From Dromaius novaehollandiae (lineage: Eukaryota > Chordata > Aves > Casuariiformes > Dromaiidae), in the NCBI RefSeq assembly GCF_036370855.1, contig NW_026991412.1, forward strand, positions 62,001 through 126,000: a stretch of 64,000 bases of DNA, written 5' to 3'. Positions 63,841-64,000 of the stretch are shown piece after piece. The position numbers were made by a program, and so were the translations under genes. The stretch's first letter is position 1. Each line of letters begins with the position of its first letter. The notes under the pieces are model-generated. The model searched no databases. It saw only the letters and a list, made by a program, of their open reading frames with translations, and was not told where the DNA came from.

Positions 63841-64000
63841 CTGCAATCAGGAAACCCCAGTCACCAAGTTGCTGCCTAGGACCCCAAAACAAACATCTCC
63901 TGGCCAGCCAAATGCTGAGCCCATATCCTGAGCAATGGTTCTAGGCAGTTTGTCCAAGGCCAGAGGATCAAGAGAATCCATTTCTTTGAAAGACACCATT

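Larger units (their letters stand above)
43800..64000. repeat. Tandem array unit B (partial, first 20.2 kb)
   Basis: This is a near-identical direct repeat of bases 1-20263. The offset is +43799 at the start, +43800 after one extra G near 44400, +43882 after a longer minisatellite, and +43737 after loss of 145 bp at 46404/46405. Base changes noticed: 391 A to G (44190), 2293 T to C (46175), 3514 G to A (47251), 9467 A to G (53204), 16289 A to G (60026) and 17278 T to C (61015). This list is not exhaustive, but divergence is clearly far below one percent. Confidence 0.97.

Noticed and set aside
1-64000. Searched for retrovirus or LTR elements, DNA-transposon genes, tRNA, rRNA, CRISPR arrays and toxin genes
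   Set aside because: No LTR pair, gag/pol/env-like blocks, cloverleaf or spaced direct-repeat array was recognised by eye. Small degraded elements could still be present.

Overview
The window looks like vertebrate nuclear DNA, most likely avian. A CR1-type LINE fragment sits in the spacers, there is a 40-intron GT-AG gene with compact introns, and a GC-rich genic block lies beside an AT-rich spacer. No bacterial, viral, rRNA, tRNA or CRISPR features were seen.

Overall structure: this is part of a head-to-tail tandem array with a period of about 43.8 kb. Bases 1-43799 are one full unit. Bases 43800-64000 are the first 20.2 kb of the next unit, in the same orientation. The copies differ only by scattered single-base changes (six noticed, all transitions), a one-base G-run difference, a minisatellite of 12 versus 16 units, and a 145-bp indel. 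The offset between copies steps from +43799 to +43800, +43882 and +43737 at these length changes. Because similarity is already present at base 1, the array probably continues upstream.

Layout of one unit: (1) 1-1800, a CpG island with an 18-20 bp GC-box minisatellite, a perfect AAGATGGCGGC (YY1-type) motif and several plus-strand splice-donor-like sites. (2) About 1800-17000, an AT-rich spacer with no convincing protein gene, one CR1 fragment (about 12590-13510), simple repeats, a 40-bp tandem duplication and hairpins. (3) 42720 down to 17848 on the minus strand, one complete MROH (maestro HEAT-like repeat) gene. Forty-one coding exons were worked out by hand. All have GT-AG borders and matching phases and together encode 1,623 residues, with a poly(A) signal after the stop. 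(4) 42721-43799, the upstream flank leading into the next unit's CpG island.

The second unit repeats parts 1 and 2 and holds the last five coding exons of a second MROH gene (61585-63840) before the window ends. The window therefore shows an amplified, apparently intact MROH2-like gene. Each unit carries its own CpG island, which may serve as a promoter for the MROH gene, for a plus-strand transcript, or for both. Mouse MROH2B is a sperm protein, so a germline role for the array is a reasonable inference, but nothing in the DNA alone proves it.
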